A DNA stretch of 64,000 bases from positions 1 to 64,000 of the forward strand of contig CANLQK010000005.1 of NCBI GenBank assembly GCA_947493255.1. The letters are read 5' to 3'. Shown here piece by piece: positions 26,228 to 35,674 of the stretch. Origin of the DNA: an uncultured Paracoccaceae bacterium. Its GTDB lineage: Bacteria; Pseudomonadota; Alphaproteobacteria; Rhodobacterales; Rhodobacteraceae. Each line of letters opens with the position of its first letter. Position 1 is the stretch's first letter. The notes beneath the pieces are model-generated. The model ran no database searches. It saw only the letters and a program-made list of their open reading frames with translations, and was not told the origin of the DNA. The translations under genes were made by a program, and so were the position numbers.

Positions 26228-26779
26228 TTGAAAAAAACGCATACTTCAGACCGGATGGCATGGGTTTCTCACATGCAAGCCATCCGAGACGACAAAGACC
26301 GCAAAGCGTTTGCCGAAATTTTTGGGCACTTTGCGCCACGGGTGAAGGGCTTCTTGATGAAATCCGGAGCCAATCCAGAACTGGCCGAGGATGTGACGCA
26401 AGAAGTCATGGCGACCCTTTGGCGAAAAGCGCACATGTTTGACCCGGCAAAGGCCAGCGTTTCAACATGGATATTTACGATCGCGCGGAACAGAAAAATC
26501 GATGTGCTGCGTAAACAGCGAAGACCTGAACCAGAAGACTTACCATGGGGTCCAGAAGCGGAACCCGCACAAGAAGACGTTCTTGCCTTGCAGCAAGATT
26601 GCGAAAACCTGAACGAGGCCTTGGCCGCGCTCCCCGACAAACAAAAAGAACTGATCGTTAAGGCATACTACGGCGACCTAACCCACAACGAGATAGCCGA
26701 ACAGACCGGGCTCCCCCTCGGGACGATCAAATCAAGAATTCGATTGGCGTTAGAACGACTACGCCACCAGATGAAGTGA
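26228..26779 (+). CDS. rpoE: ECF sigma factor RpoE (singlet-oxygen response)
   Basis: A group-ECF11 sigma factor, held inactive by ChrR and released by singlet oxygen or organic peroxide. The 183-residue form has region 2 (FGHFAPRVKGFLMKSG, DVTQEVMATLW, STWIFTIARNRKIDVLRK) and region 4 (LPDKQKELIVKAYYGDLTH, GLPLGTIKSRIRLALERLR). I place the start at the TTG at 26228, preceded by AGAGGTCGAC, because the result matches the N terminus of R. sphaeroides RpoE; an ATG at 26108 would add 40 residues unlike the family. chrR starts seven bases after the stop. Confidence 0.93.
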   Translation: MKKTHTSDRMAWVSHMQAIRDDKDRKAFAEIFGHFAPRVKGFLMKSGANPELAEDVTQEVMATLWRKAHMFDPAKASVSTWIFTIARNRKIDVLRKQRRPEPEDLPWGPEAEPAQEDVLALQQDCENLNEALAALPDKQKELIVKAYYGDLTHNEIAEQTGLPLGTIKSRIRLALERLRHQMK

Positions 26780-26786
26780 AACAGAC

Positions 26787-27464
26787 ATGACCGAAATCAG
26801 ACATCACCTGACCGATGCCCTTCTTATGGGATACAGCGCCGGAACACTTCCAGAAGGGTTTAACCTTGTGGTCGCGACCCACATTTCATTGTGCGATGAA
26901 TGCCGTGCGCGCATGCACGCCTTCGACAACGTTGGCGGCGGGATCGTCGACAACGAAACCCCAGAACCTATGTCGATGGACAGCCTGAACCAAACGCTGG
27001 ACTTGATCGAAGCGGGCGATATTGCGCAACAAGCCGCAGAAGCCGTTTCACCAACCGACACTCTGAACCGTCGAGCTGACACCGATGTTTTACCGGCACC
27101 TTTGCAACAATATGTGGGCGGTGATCTTGACGCGGTGAAATGGCGTAAGGTCGGCGGTGGTGTTCAACAAGCCATTTTGAAAACCGACACATCTGCGACG
27201 GTGCGTTTGTTGCGTATTCCGGCCGGCACCGCTGTTCCTGATCATGGGCACCGAGGCACCGAATTGACCTTGGTTTTACAAGGTGCCTTCCGCGACGAAA
27301 CGGACAGGTTTGGAACCGGTGATATCGAAGTTGCCAACGAAGACCTGGATCATCAACCCATTGCCGAAGACGGCGAGGATTGCATTTGCCTCGCTGCTAC
27401 AGACGCTCCTTTGCGGTTTAACAGTTGGATCCCCAGGATCGCTCAGCCGTTTCTACGCATCTGA
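26787..27464 (+). CDS. chrR: Zinc anti-sigma factor ChrR
   Basis: ChrR binds RpoE through its N-terminal zinc domain and senses singlet oxygen through its C-terminal cupin. In this 225-residue protein the zinc ligands are visible as His6 or His7, His32, Cys36 and Cys39 (THISLCDEC). The cupin carries a second metal site in DHGHRGTELTLVLQG (His-x-His-x3-Glu) with a later His in DLDHQP. All positions correspond to the R. sphaeroides protein. It is translationally linked to rpoE and followed by a strong terminator. Confidence 0.95.
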   Translation: MTEIRHHLTDALLMGYSAGTLPEGFNLVVATHISLCDECRARMHAFDNVGGGIVDNETPEPMSMDSLNQTLDLIEAGDIAQQAAEAVSPTDTLNRRADTDVLPAPLQQYVGGDLDAVKWRKVGGGVQQAILKTDTSATVRLLRIPAGTAVPDHGHRGTELTLVLQGAFRDETDRFGTGDIEVANEDLDHQPIAEDGEDCICLAATDAPLRFNSWIPRIAQPFLRI

Positions 27465-27485
27465 GTTTACACGCACGCACATAGA

Positions 27486-27526
27486 AAAGAGGGGCACGGT
27501 CATATGACTGCGCCCCTCTTTTTTTT
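27486..27526. terminator. Terminator after chrR
   Basis: AAGAGGGGC and GCCCCTCTT form the stem around a 16-base loop and are followed by eight Ts on the plus strand. AAAA before the stem also gives a T run for the convergent lipoprotein gene on the minus strand. Confidence 0.88.
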
Positions 27527-27540
27527 CTATGAAACACCCG

Positions 27541-27933
27541 TTACGAAGGTAACGATACCCAACGCATGCCCTGCGCTTCGCCAGTTTCTGCATTGCTGAG
27601 CTGGCCAATGCCCGACGGAAGACCGCTTGCATCTAACTGCAATACAATTCGTTGTGTCACGTTGCCAAACGCCACACCAGTTTCGGTAGCTTCCAACGGG
27701 AACGATGCTCCGTTCGACAATGTAACACATGACCGTGCAACAAATTCATTCCCGCACGACACAAGTTGCGCTTGTTCGGGTGGGTCGGTCAAAACAGCTT
27801 GGTAATAGAACGTCAGCGTATTTCCGGGCGCGAACGGTCCGGTTTCACCGCCAGGCACCTCGGACAAACAGCCCGCCAATGTAGTTGCTACAACGCCCAA
27901 AAGCGTTGCGTGTTTAATTCCACGCAAGATCAC
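27541..27933 (-). CDS. Putative lipoprotein A
   Basis: A 130-residue protein with a lipoprotein signal (residues 1-22, lipobox LAGC at Cys22). The mature part is a small beta-rich domain with two further cysteines that could pair. No family is recognised. Its start overlaps the end of the upstream lipoprotein gene by 20 bases, so the two are translated together. Probably anchored to the inner or outer membrane facing the periplasm. Confidence 0.7.
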   Translation of the reverse strand: MILRGIKHATLLGVVATTLAGCLSEVPGGETGPFAPGNTLTFYYQAVLTDPPEQAQLVSCGNEFVARSCVTLSNGASFPLEATETGVAFGNVTQRIVLQLDASGLPSGIGQLSNAETGEAQGMRWVSLPS

Positions 27934-28300
27934 GATTAACTCCTCGCCAATTTAGATAACCGTCGCCACCGGGCGACAAATAAAACGTCCGGCCAGGGTA
28001 AGCACCCGTCACCACAATATGGTCATTCAGCCGTTGCACATGCCCAATGCGGCCATTCGGTCCGCAAACATGGTTTCCGCCACAAGGGGTCAAAGAATAT
28101 GTGTGCAAATCACCATGCTCTTCGGCTACCACGTAAATGGCACCCTCCTCAAACGGTTGGTCCTGATACGCATCTGAAAATGCCCGCCGTGTTTCCGCAA
28201 TCAGATCAAGGTTTTCGATTTCCGAATGAGCTTGGTTTAGGTCAATCGACGAACACGCCCCAAGTCCCGCAATCATAGCACCGCACAACATCAACCGCAT
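27914..28300 (-). CDS. Putative lipoprotein B
   Basis: A 128-residue protein with lipobox LGAC (Cys16). The mature region is rich in aromatic residues and glycines, with a Cys pair in TPCGGNHVCGPNG that could form a disulfide loop, and a closing LSPGGDGYLNWRGV segment. No known family is recognised. It precedes lipoprotein A with overlapping reading frames. It has the length and composition of small envelope proteins; the function is unknown. Confidence 0.68.
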   Translation of the reverse strand: MRLMLCGAMIAGLGACSSIDLNQAHSEIENLDLIAETRRAFSDAYQDQPFEEGAIYVVAEEHGDLHTYSLTPCGGNHVCGPNGRIGHVQRLNDHIVVTGAYPGRTFYLSPGGDGYLNWRGVNRDLAWN

Positions 28301-28375
28301 TTTCGACCCCTAAATATTTGGGTCAGGCTATCGCCCCCCCATTGGTCCCTCAATAGGAAATCGCCAATCTACCGC

Positions 28376-30235
28376 TTATGTGCGCCCAAAAAGCCGTTCA
28401 ATATCGCTCAATTGAAGTTCCACATACGTCGGGCGGCCATGATTACACTGCCCAGACCGTGGCGTAGCCTCCATTTCGCGCAACAGGGCGTTCATTTCTT
28501 CACCCCGCATCCAACGGCCCGTGCGGATCGACCCGTGGCAGGCCACACGGCTAAGAATCGCGTCCAGCTTTTCTTGTACCAATGTGCTCGACCCTTGGTC
28601 CGAAAGCTCGTCCAAAATATCCCGCAGCATCGCTTCAGCATTAACTTCGCCCAACAAAGCCGGCGTTTCGCGTACGGCTATGGCGTTCCCGCCAAATGGT
28701 TCAATCGTCAGACCAAACCGCGACAACTCATCGGCAACACCAAGCAATTGTGCTGCGTCCCCGTCTGACATTTCAATGATCTCGGGGATCAACAACGCCT
28801 GTGCAGCGACACCGTTTTCCGCCATTTGCGTTTTCAGTTTTTCATACACCAACCGCTCATGTGCGGCATGGCCGTCAACAATTACGATCCCGGTTTCCGT
28901 CTGCGCAATGATGTAGTTTTCGTGTACTTGGGCGCGCGCTGCCCCCAACGGCTTTGCCTCGGCTGACGTTTCATCTGGCTGTCCGCCCGCTGTGTCGACC
29001 ACCTCAACCCGGCCCGAATAGTCAGGGGCCATCTCTGCAAAGCCAATGTCGGGCGCTTGATATTGATATGCCGCACCGCGTGCGCTCGGTGATGGTCGAT
29101 CCATCTGATAAACGCGTGCGCCAGCCGCGCTATCCGGTTCTGGCCGCATCGCCCCCAAAGTCGCAGACGCTACGGTTGTTGATGCACGATGGCCGGCCTC
29201 TGCCAAGACATGCCGGATACCGCTGACGATCAGCCCACGAACCGTACCAGGGTCGCGGAACCGGACCTCGGATTTTGCGGGATGAACGTTCACATCAACA
29301 CGGGTTGGTTCAAGATCGATGAACAAGCAGGCCGCCGGATGACGGTCTCGCGATAACGTATCCATATACGCGCCACGCAGTGCGCCATACAAAACCTTAT
29401 CCCGTACAGGGCGACCATTCACGAACAAGAATTGCTGCACAGACGACCCACGCGAATAAGTCGGCAAAGCCGCATACCCAGTCAGGTGGACACCTTCCCG
29501 TTCTGCATCGATCGCTAGGGCGTTATCGGCAAAATCCTTGCCCAACACCTGACGCAAGCGTGCGTGCAGCGCGTCAAACATGTCACCAGTCTCACCATCG
29601 GCGCGAAATGTCGTGCGCGACTGGCCTCCGGACACATCGGTCAAAATAAACGTGACGAAAGGTTCCGCCATCGCCAACCGCTTAATCACGTCGCTAATGG
29701 CCTGCATTTCGGCACGGTCCGTGCGCAAAAACTTCAATCGGGCTGGCGTCGCGTAAAACAGATCCTTCAGCTCGACAACCGTTCCCGCTGACAAAGCCGC
29801 AGGTTTTGGCGCAGCCTGCTCCCCCCCGTGAACAGATATTTCTGTACCTTCGCCATCAGCCGTCCGACTTCTGATTGTTAAGCGGCCAACAGCCCCAAGC
29901 GATGGCAATGCCTCCCCCCGAAATCCAAAACTGTGAATATTCAAAAGGTCGGTGCCATCAATCTTCGACGTGGCATGACGTGACAAGGCAAGCGGCAAAT
30001 CATCGGGCGTCATACCAACGCCATTATCCGTCACGCGGATCAGCGTCTTGCCCCCATCGGCAATTGCAATCTCGATGCGGGTCGCCTTTGCATCCAGTGC
30101 ATTTTCAACCAATTCTTTGACAGCAGATGCGGGGCGTTCAACAACTTCGCCTGCCGCGATACGGTTAATCGCAGCATCGTCAAGTTGACGGATCACAGGG
30201 CGAAATTCGCCTATATTGGGGTCAGGTGCAGCCAT
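28376..30235 (-). CDS. mutL: DNA mismatch repair protein MutL
   Basis: MutL links mismatch recognition by MutS to strand incision. The 619-residue protein has the GHKL ATPase motifs ELVENALDA, DNGVGM and FGFRGEAL within residues 1-110, and the transducer domain to ~340. The C-terminal dimer domain carries the endonuclease-type motifs DGHAAHERLVYE, ACHGSIRTG and CNHGRPT. The first of these usually reads DQHA, so glycine replaces glutamine here. Rhodobacterales lack MutH, so an endonuclease form is expected. M16 genes lie upstream in the same direction. Confidence 0.96.
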   Translation of the reverse strand: MAAPDPNIGEFRPVIRQLDDAAINRIAAGEVVERPASAVKELVENALDAKATRIEIAIADGGKTLIRVTDNGVGMTPDDLPLALSRHATSKIDGTDLLNIHSFGFRGEALPSLGAVGRLTIRSRTADGEGTEISVHGGEQAAPKPAALSAGTVVELKDLFYATPARLKFLRTDRAEMQAISDVIKRLAMAEPFVTFILTDVSGGQSRTTFRADGETGDMFDALHARLRQVLGKDFADNALAIDAEREGVHLTGYAALPTYSRGSSVQQFLFVNGRPVRDKVLYGALRGAYMDTLSRDRHPAACLFIDLEPTRVDVNVHPAKSEVRFRDPGTVRGLIVSGIRHVLAEAGHRASTTVASATLGAMRPEPDSAAGARVYQMDRPSPSARGAAYQYQAPDIGFAEMAPDYSGRVEVVDTAGGQPDETSAEAKPLGAARAQVHENYIIAQTETGIVIVDGHAAHERLVYEKLKTQMAENGVAAQALLIPEIIEMSDGDAAQLLGVADELSRFGLTIEPFGGNAIAVRETPALLGEVNAEAMLRDILDELSDQGSSTLVQEKLDAILSRVACHGSIRTGRWMRGEEMNALLREMEATPRSGQCNHGRPTYVELQLSDIERLFGRT

Positions 30236-30277
30236 ACCGCTATAAATAGCATGGCTACACCCGATTCTGACAGGGGG

Positions 30278-31588
30278 TTATTCTGTCGAGGTTAACCCTT
30301 CGGGCTGCCCGACCACGACGAAATGCAAATTTTCTGGGTCCAACAATTCTGCGGCCACACGATTAACATCGTCCAACGTCACCGCGTTGATAAAATCGTT
30401 ACGGTTCGCCACATAGTCAGTCGACAAACCAACGCTTTGCATCCCAGCTAAAATGCCGGCGATGTCTGCGTTTCCGTCAAATCGCAACGGATACGCGCCC
30501 GTCAAATAGGTCTTCGCGTCATCAAGTTCTTCTTGTGACAGACCTTCATTCGCCATCAACGCCCATTCGTCACGAATGACCGCAATCGCATCTGCAATCC
30601 TGTCGTTCGCCGATGCGACCTGACCCAAATACATCTCGCTCAAGTCTTTCGGGACAAGAAAGGTCGACACACCGTAGGTGAGGCCGCGTTTCTCGCGCAC
30701 TTCTCTCATCAAACGGCTCTCTACGCCCCGTCCACCCATGACTTCATTCAAGATGAACGCGGCGAAGAAATCATCGTCATCACGTTCAATTCCGGAATGA
30801 CCAAACAAGGCGACGGATTGCGGCGTATCGAACGGGACAATCGTTGTGCCTCCGCTTAGGTCAAAATCAATGCGATCCGGTAAGGCAGGTACATCTTCTG
30901 GCAAAGCGCCAAGTAGTTCATCAACCAACTCACCGAGCGCGTCAGCTGAAATATCGCCCGCTGCGCCCACATAAACCCGCCCGGTACTTAACGCGTTGCG
31001 GTGCGCATCGAACAAGTCTTGTTGCGTTAACCCAGCAACGCTTTCTGCAGTCCCGTCCAAAGACGATCCATACGGATGATCCCCAAAAGCCAAGGCATCC
31101 AATGTTGCCCCTGCAATCCGGTTCGGGTTTGTCGCATCAGAACGAATGCCAGACAGAACCTGCGCACGAACTCGGTCAATCGCGCTTTGGTCAAACCGCG
31201 GGTTAACCAATGCATCGCGCAAAAGCGCCAGCGCTTCGTCTTGGTTTTCGACCAAGAATACAGCAGAAACAGTGACAGCATCATCCCCAGTGGAGAAACC
31301 AAAAGATGCGGCTAAATTTTCGCGTTTTTCTTGGAATGTACGCGCATCCAAGTCACCCGAACCTTCTTCCAACAAGGCCATCATCAAATTGGTAGCGCCT
31401 CGTTTACCAGGCAAATCCAGCGTCGCTCCACCATCAAAAATGATTTCCAACGCGACAAAGGGAATCGACTCTTCTTCGACCAACCAGGCATCAATACCGT
31501 CAGGCGACGTTATCTCTTGAATCTCAATCTGCGCGCTGGCCGTCATCGCCGTCAGTGAAAGAACAATAGCAAAAGCAAAACGGATCAT
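30278..31588 (-). CDS. M16 family peptidase, non-catalytic partner
   Basis: A 436-residue exported protein (signal peptide 1-19, ending TASAQ) of the insulinase/M16 family. The zinc-binding HxxEH motif is missing, replaced by NLMMALLEEG, but the family's C-terminal substrate-binding features (ERDDDDFFAAFILNEVMGG, LMREVREKRGLTYGVS) are present. It is the second gene of a coupled pair, and its ATG overlaps the stop of the catalytic partner (ATGA). Such pairs form heterodimeric periplasmic proteases. Confidence 0.88.
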   Translation of the reverse strand: MIRFAFAIVLSLTAMTASAQIEIQEITSPDGIDAWLVEEESIPFVALEIIFDGGATLDLPGKRGATNLMMALLEEGSGDLDARTFQEKRENLAASFGFSTGDDAVTVSAVFLVENQDEALALLRDALVNPRFDQSAIDRVRAQVLSGIRSDATNPNRIAGATLDALAFGDHPYGSSLDGTAESVAGLTQQDLFDAHRNALSTGRVYVGAAGDISADALGELVDELLGALPEDVPALPDRIDFDLSGGTTIVPFDTPQSVALFGHSGIERDDDDFFAAFILNEVMGGRGVESRLMREVREKRGLTYGVSTFLVPKDLSEMYLGQVASANDRIADAIAVIRDEWALMANEGLSQEELDDAKTYLTGAYPLRFDGNADIAGILAGMQSVGLSTDYVANRNDFINAVTLDDVNRVAAELLDPENLHFVVVGQPEGLTSTE

Positions 31589-32910
31589 TGAAGAGCCTCC
31601 CGATTAGGCACGACCCAGCCGGTCACCGACTGTTTTCGGTCAAGAACGCGGTTTGCCACCTCCAGCACCTCCTCTGCGGTAACCGATTGCAAAATGTCAG
31701 GCCAAGCCTGCACATCGTCAACCGTCAAGCCAGACGTCAGCGCAGATCCATAACGACGGGCTATACCGCCCACATCATCACGGGCGTAAATTTCGCCCGC
31801 ACGCAGTTGGATACGCAATGCCTCCATACGCGCAGGGTCAATGCCGTCTTCCAAGAAGGCGGCAATAGCAGCATCCATAGCGTCTTCCGCGTCTTGCAAT
31901 GAAACTCCGTCAGCCGGAACGACCGTTAAACCGAAGGTACCGTCGTCCAAGTTCAACCCATCATAAAATGCGCCCGAATACACGGCGATGTTTGCATCAA
32001 ACTGCAATGCAATCGGCAAAACAGATGTAAAAGATGACCCGCCAAGCAGGTCAGCTAAGTAGGTCAACGCAGCTGCATCGCGTTGGTCACCAGCATCCCG
32101 TTCGGGTGCCAGATAGCTGCGTGAAATATAGGGCTGTGAAACGCGCGGGTCTTCATAAACCAAACGGCGTTCTGCAGTTTGTGGCGGCTCTTGGCTGCGC
32201 AAACGTTCCGGCAAATTCTGCTCAGAAGGGATTGGGCCGTAATATTGCTCTGCCAGTGCCAAAACTTCGTCCGGTTCAACGTCGCCTGCCACAACCAGAA
32301 TGGCGTTGTTGGGGGAATAATACAGATCATAGAATGACAGTGCGTCTTCAATATCCAGTTCTTCCATCTCGTGTTTCCAACCAATGATTGGAACGCCGTA
32401 GCGGTGGTTCAAAAACTGCGCAGCGCGCATCTGTTCACGCGCCAATGCTCCCGGTGAATTTTCAACCCGTTGGTTGCGTTCTTCAAGGATAACACCGCGT
32501 TCGGTGACAATATCTTCCTCAGTCAAAACCAGATTGTTCATCCGGTCCGCCTCGTATTGCATCATCAACGGCAGGCGGTCAGCTGCCACGCGTTGGAAAT
32601 AACCGGTGTAATCATAACTGGTGAACGCGTTGTCCGATCCACCGTTCGCTGCGACAACACGTTGAAACTCGCCGCTCTCAACGGTTTCTGTCGCCTTAAA
32701 CAACAAATGTTCCAAATAGTGTGCCACACCTGACGACCCAACTGGTTCATCGGCGGACCCTGCGCGATACCACAGCATGTGCACAACCACCGGCGCGCGG
32801 TGGTCTTCGATCACGACAATATCCATACCATTGTCGAGTTGATAGGTGGTCACGTCCTCTGCTGTCGCTGAAAACGCGACAAGGCTAAGGGCGGCGGCTA
32901 AAAGGCGCAT
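31585..32910 (-). CDS. M16 family zinc peptidase, catalytic subunit
   Basis: A 441-residue protein with signal peptide (1-17) and the inverted zinc motif HYLEH at residues ~65-69. The downstream Glu ligand lies in the NLVLTEEDIVTERGVILEER region. It would degrade small or unfolded peptides in the periplasm. The partner lacking the motif follows with a four-base overlap. Together they resemble the alphaproteobacterial processing-peptidase-like pair. Confidence 0.92.
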   Translation of the reverse strand: MRLLAAALSLVAFSATAEDVTTYQLDNGMDIVVIEDHRAPVVVHMLWYRAGSADEPVGSSGVAHYLEHLLFKATETVESGEFQRVVAANGGSDNAFTSYDYTGYFQRVAADRLPLMMQYEADRMNNLVLTEEDIVTERGVILEERNQRVENSPGALAREQMRAAQFLNHRYGVPIIGWKHEMEELDIEDALSFYDLYYSPNNAILVVAGDVEPDEVLALAEQYYGPIPSEQNLPERLRSQEPPQTAERRLVYEDPRVSQPYISRSYLAPERDAGDQRDAAALTYLADLLGGSSFTSVLPIALQFDANIAVYSGAFYDGLNLDDGTFGLTVVPADGVSLQDAEDAMDAAIAAFLEDGIDPARMEALRIQLRAGEIYARDDVGGIARRYGSALTSGLTVDDVQAWPDILQSVTAEEVLEVANRVLDRKQSVTGWVVPNREALQ

Positions 32911-32993
32911 ATAAAACTCCGCTTATGTTTATACACAACCTACGTCTGATACGCAGGTCTTCAAGTGCTCATACGCGGATGTGACCGTTTGAA

Positions 32994-33497
32994 TTATTGT
33001 GGAGGAGCCGAAGGCGTTGCAACGCCTGCGTTGCGGAACCGTTGCAGTTCCGCATACGCATCAAGTGCTTGACGTGCGTAGGCGCTAAAGTACCGGTCGC
33101 GCCCCCCAAACAACTGTAACCGGGACCGTCGCGTGCGGAACGCCGCATCCTCAGAGGCCAAGGTTTCACGGATCGCTGGGTCTACCCCATTTCGGCTGGC
33201 CGCGCTGATCAACGCCCCATCACGTGTCGGCGCACCTGTTGCAACAAGCGCGTTAGGGTTGCCACCTAAAACAGCGACAGCTTCAGCATTTGGCGCTGGG
33301 TCAGAAAGGTTTACGCCACCCGGTGTCGGTACAGGCAACGCGCTGACATCATCAGGTAAAACCAAGGGGTTCACCGGCAAAACAGAAAACTCATCCGGAC
33401 CGCCACCATTTGTGCGCAAATCACGCAACCCACGGTCGCCGCTGACGCATGCCGTCAGAAACAGTACAATTCCGAAACCTAGGATCGCCTTACGCAT
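32994..33497 (-). CDS. DUF3035 lipoprotein
   Basis: A 167-residue lipoprotein with lipobox LTAC (Cys17) and the DUF3035 body: FSVLPVNPLVLPDDVSALPVPTPGG, GGNPNALVATG and the C-terminal RYFSAYARQALDAYAEL helix. The proline-rich middle suggests an extended periplasmic linker. It follows lspA directly, the enzyme that removes lipoprotein signals, in the same order seen across Rhodobacterales. Role unknown. Confidence 0.85.
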   Translation of the reverse strand: MRKAILGFGIVLFLTACVSGDRGLRDLRTNGGGPDEFSVLPVNPLVLPDDVSALPVPTPGGVNLSDPAPNAEAVAVLGGNPNALVATGAPTRDGALISAASRNGVDPAIRETLASEDAAFRTRRSRLQLFGGRDRYFSAYARQALDAYAELQRFRNAGVATPSAPPQ

Positions 33498-33561
33498 AGT
33501 GTGCCTTCCGTTTTCCTTGTCCCGTCATAGCCCAATCATTCAAAGCAATCAAAGGCTCGTA

Positions 33562-34041
33562 TCAAGTCGTCTTTTTTTTCGCTTTGTCATCCGTGAATAG
33601 GACAAGGCCAATTGCGCCAAGGAAGATAGAAATATCAGCGATATTGAACGCATATGGGTTGGTGAACCCACAACACGACATGTTCAAGAAATCAGCCACA
33701 GCGCCGTGCAGAATGCGGTCAACCACGTTGCCCAGCGCGCCACCAATCAACAGCCCTGCGCTGATGTATCCCCAGCGTGACAGCACTTCCCGACGAATCC
33801 ACCAAAGTACGAATAAACAAATCGCCAACGCCACGCCGATCAAAACCCACCGCATGTCATAATCGGCAAACAACCCGAAATTCACACCACGGTTCCACGC
33901 CATACGTAGCACCAGAAACGGCGGGAAAACCTCATAGGTCTGGTCTGGCAACGTTGGCAAGCCAATCTGATATAGCACTATGTATTTTGACAATTGATCT
34001 GCCAAAAACACCCAAAAGCCTGCCCAGAATGTTAGACGCAT
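33562..34041 (-). CDS. lspA: Lipoprotein signal peptidase
   Basis: LspA (signal peptidase II) cleaves the signal from diacylglyceryl-modified prolipoproteins in the inner membrane. The 159-residue protein has four hydrophobic segments. The catalytic aspartates are in GGALGNVVDRI and in YAFNIADISIFLG. A second conserved DFL lies between them. The length is normal. Confidence 0.95.
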   Translation of the reverse strand: MRLTFWAGFWVFLADQLSKYIVLYQIGLPTLPDQTYEVFPPFLVLRMAWNRGVNFGLFADYDMRWVLIGVALAICLFVLWWIRREVLSRWGYISAGLLIGGALGNVVDRILHGAVADFLNMSCCGFTNPYAFNIADISIFLGAIGLVLFTDDKAKKKTT

Positions 34042-34065
34042 GAAAGCGGTCCTTCCTGAAAAGTG

Positions 34066-35655
34066 TTAGTGCCGGAAATGGCGCATACCAGTAAAGACCA
34101 TAGCAAGCCCCGCCTCATCCGCTGCGGCGATCACTTCATCATCTCTCATAGACCCACCTGGCTGGATTACGCAAGACGCTCCAGCTGCCGCCGCTTCCAA
34201 CAATCCGTCTGCGAAGGGGAAAAACGCGTCAGACGCCACAGCCGACCCTTGGGTCAATGGCGCTGGCAGTCCCAACGCTTCGGCCATGCGTTCGGCCTTC
34301 TTGGCAGCAATCAACGCTGAATCTACGCGGCTCATCTGGCCCGCGCCAACACCAACGGTTGCACCATCTTTAACGTAAACAATCGCGTTGGATTTGACGT
34401 GCTTGGCAACCTTCCATGCAAACATAAGGTCGGCCAGTTGCGCATCTGTCGGTTTGACCTTGGTCACAACCTTCAAGTCTTGCGGAGCAATAAAACCGTT
34501 ATCTTTGTCTTGCATCAAGTACCCGCCCGACACTTGGCGGATCGTCTGTGCCGTCGTCATCGGGTCAGCCAATGAACCCGTTGTCAGCAAACGCAGGTTT
34601 TTCTTTGCTGCAAACATCGCCTTGGCTTCGTCTGTCGCAGATGGCGCGATCACAACTTCGGTAAAGATGCCTGTGATCTTTTCAGCCGTTTCTGCATCCA
34701 ATTCGCCGTTCAACGCAATAATACCACCAAACGCGGATGTTTGATCGCATTCAAATGCCTTCTGGTATGCTTGGGCTAAGCTAGCACCGCGCGCGACACC
34801 ACATGGATTTGCGTGTTTGATAATCGCAACTGCGGGGCCGTCTTTCGGGTCAAATTCACTCACCAGCTCAAACGCGGCATCCGTGTCATTGATGTTGTTA
34901 TACGACAGCTCTTTACCTTGGTGCTGTTCAGCTGTTGCAACACCGGGTCGATCAGAACCATCCACATAGAACGCCGCTTGCTGATGCGGGTTTTCACCAT
35001 AACGCAGTGTTTGCGCCAATGTGCCAGCAACAGCCTTGCGGCGCGGTGCTTCGTTACCGATTGCCCCAGCCATCCATGTGCTGACGGCAGCATCATAAGC
35101 ACCAGTTCTAGCGTATGCCACCTGTGCCAACGACTGACGGAACGCATACGTCGTCGCACCATCATTGGCGTCCAGTTCTGCCAAAAGTGCGTCGTAATCT
35201 TCTACGTCAACAACCGTACTTACAAATGAATGGTTCTTTGCAGCCGCACGGATCATCGCAGGACCACCAATGTCGATGTTCTCAATCATCTCGTCGTAGT
35301 CCGCACCGCGCGCCAGCGCGGCCTCAAACGGATAAAGGTTCACAACCAACAAATCGATCGCACCAATGTTGTGCTCTTCCATCGCCGCCACATGCTCATC
35401 GTTGTCACGTAGTGCTAAAAGGCCGCCATGCACGCCAGGGTGCAATGTTTTCACGCGGCCATCCATCATCTCAGGAAAGCCAGTAACATCGGCCACATCT
35501 CGTACGTCTAGGCCAGCATCACGAAGCGCCTTGGCAGACCCACCCGTCGACAACAGTTCAACACCGCGCGCAGCCAAAGCCTTACCCAGATCAATCAGTC
35601 CGGATTTATCAGAAACAGAAAGTAATGCGCGGCGAATAGGATGCAGGTCGGTCAT
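34066..35655 (-). CDS. purH: Bifunctional AICAR transformylase / IMP cyclohydrolase
   Basis: PurH carries out the last two steps of IMP synthesis: formylation of AICAR and ring closure. The 529-residue protein has the N-terminal cyclohydrolase (MGS-like) domain with [13 protein letters not shown] and [13 protein letters not shown], and the transformylase domain with the [13 protein letters not shown] and [10 protein letters not shown] motifs and the catalytic region near [20 protein letters not shown]. Normal size. It follows the heparinase-like gene by 20 bases. Confidence 0.97.
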   Translation of the reverse strand: MTDLHPIRRALLSVSDKSGLIDLGKALAARGVELLSTGGSAKALRDAGLDVRDVADVTGFPEMMDGRVKTLHPGVHGGLLALRDNDEHVAAMEEHNIGAIDLLVVNLYPFEAALARGADYDEMIENIDIGGPAMIRAAAKNHSFVSTVVDVEDYDALLAELDANDGATTYAFRQSLAQVAYARTGAYDAAVSTWMAGAIGNEAPRRKAVAGTLAQTLRYGENPHQQAAFYVDGSDRPGVATAEQHQGKELSYNNINDTDAAFELVSEFDPKDGPAVAIIKHANPCGVARGASLAQAYQKAFECDQTSAFGGIIALNGELDAETAEKITGIFTEVVIAPSATDEAKAMFAAKKNLRLLTTGSLADPMTTAQTIRQVSGGYLMQDKDNGFIAPQDLKVVTKVKPTDAQLADLMFAWKVAKHVKSNAIVYVKDGATVGVGAGQMSRVDSALIAAKKAERMAEALGLPAPLTQGSAVASDAFFPFADGLLEAAAAGASCVIQPGGSMRDDEVIAAADEAGLAMVFTGMRHFRH

Positions 35656-35674
35656 AGGGCCCCCTCAGGCGAAA

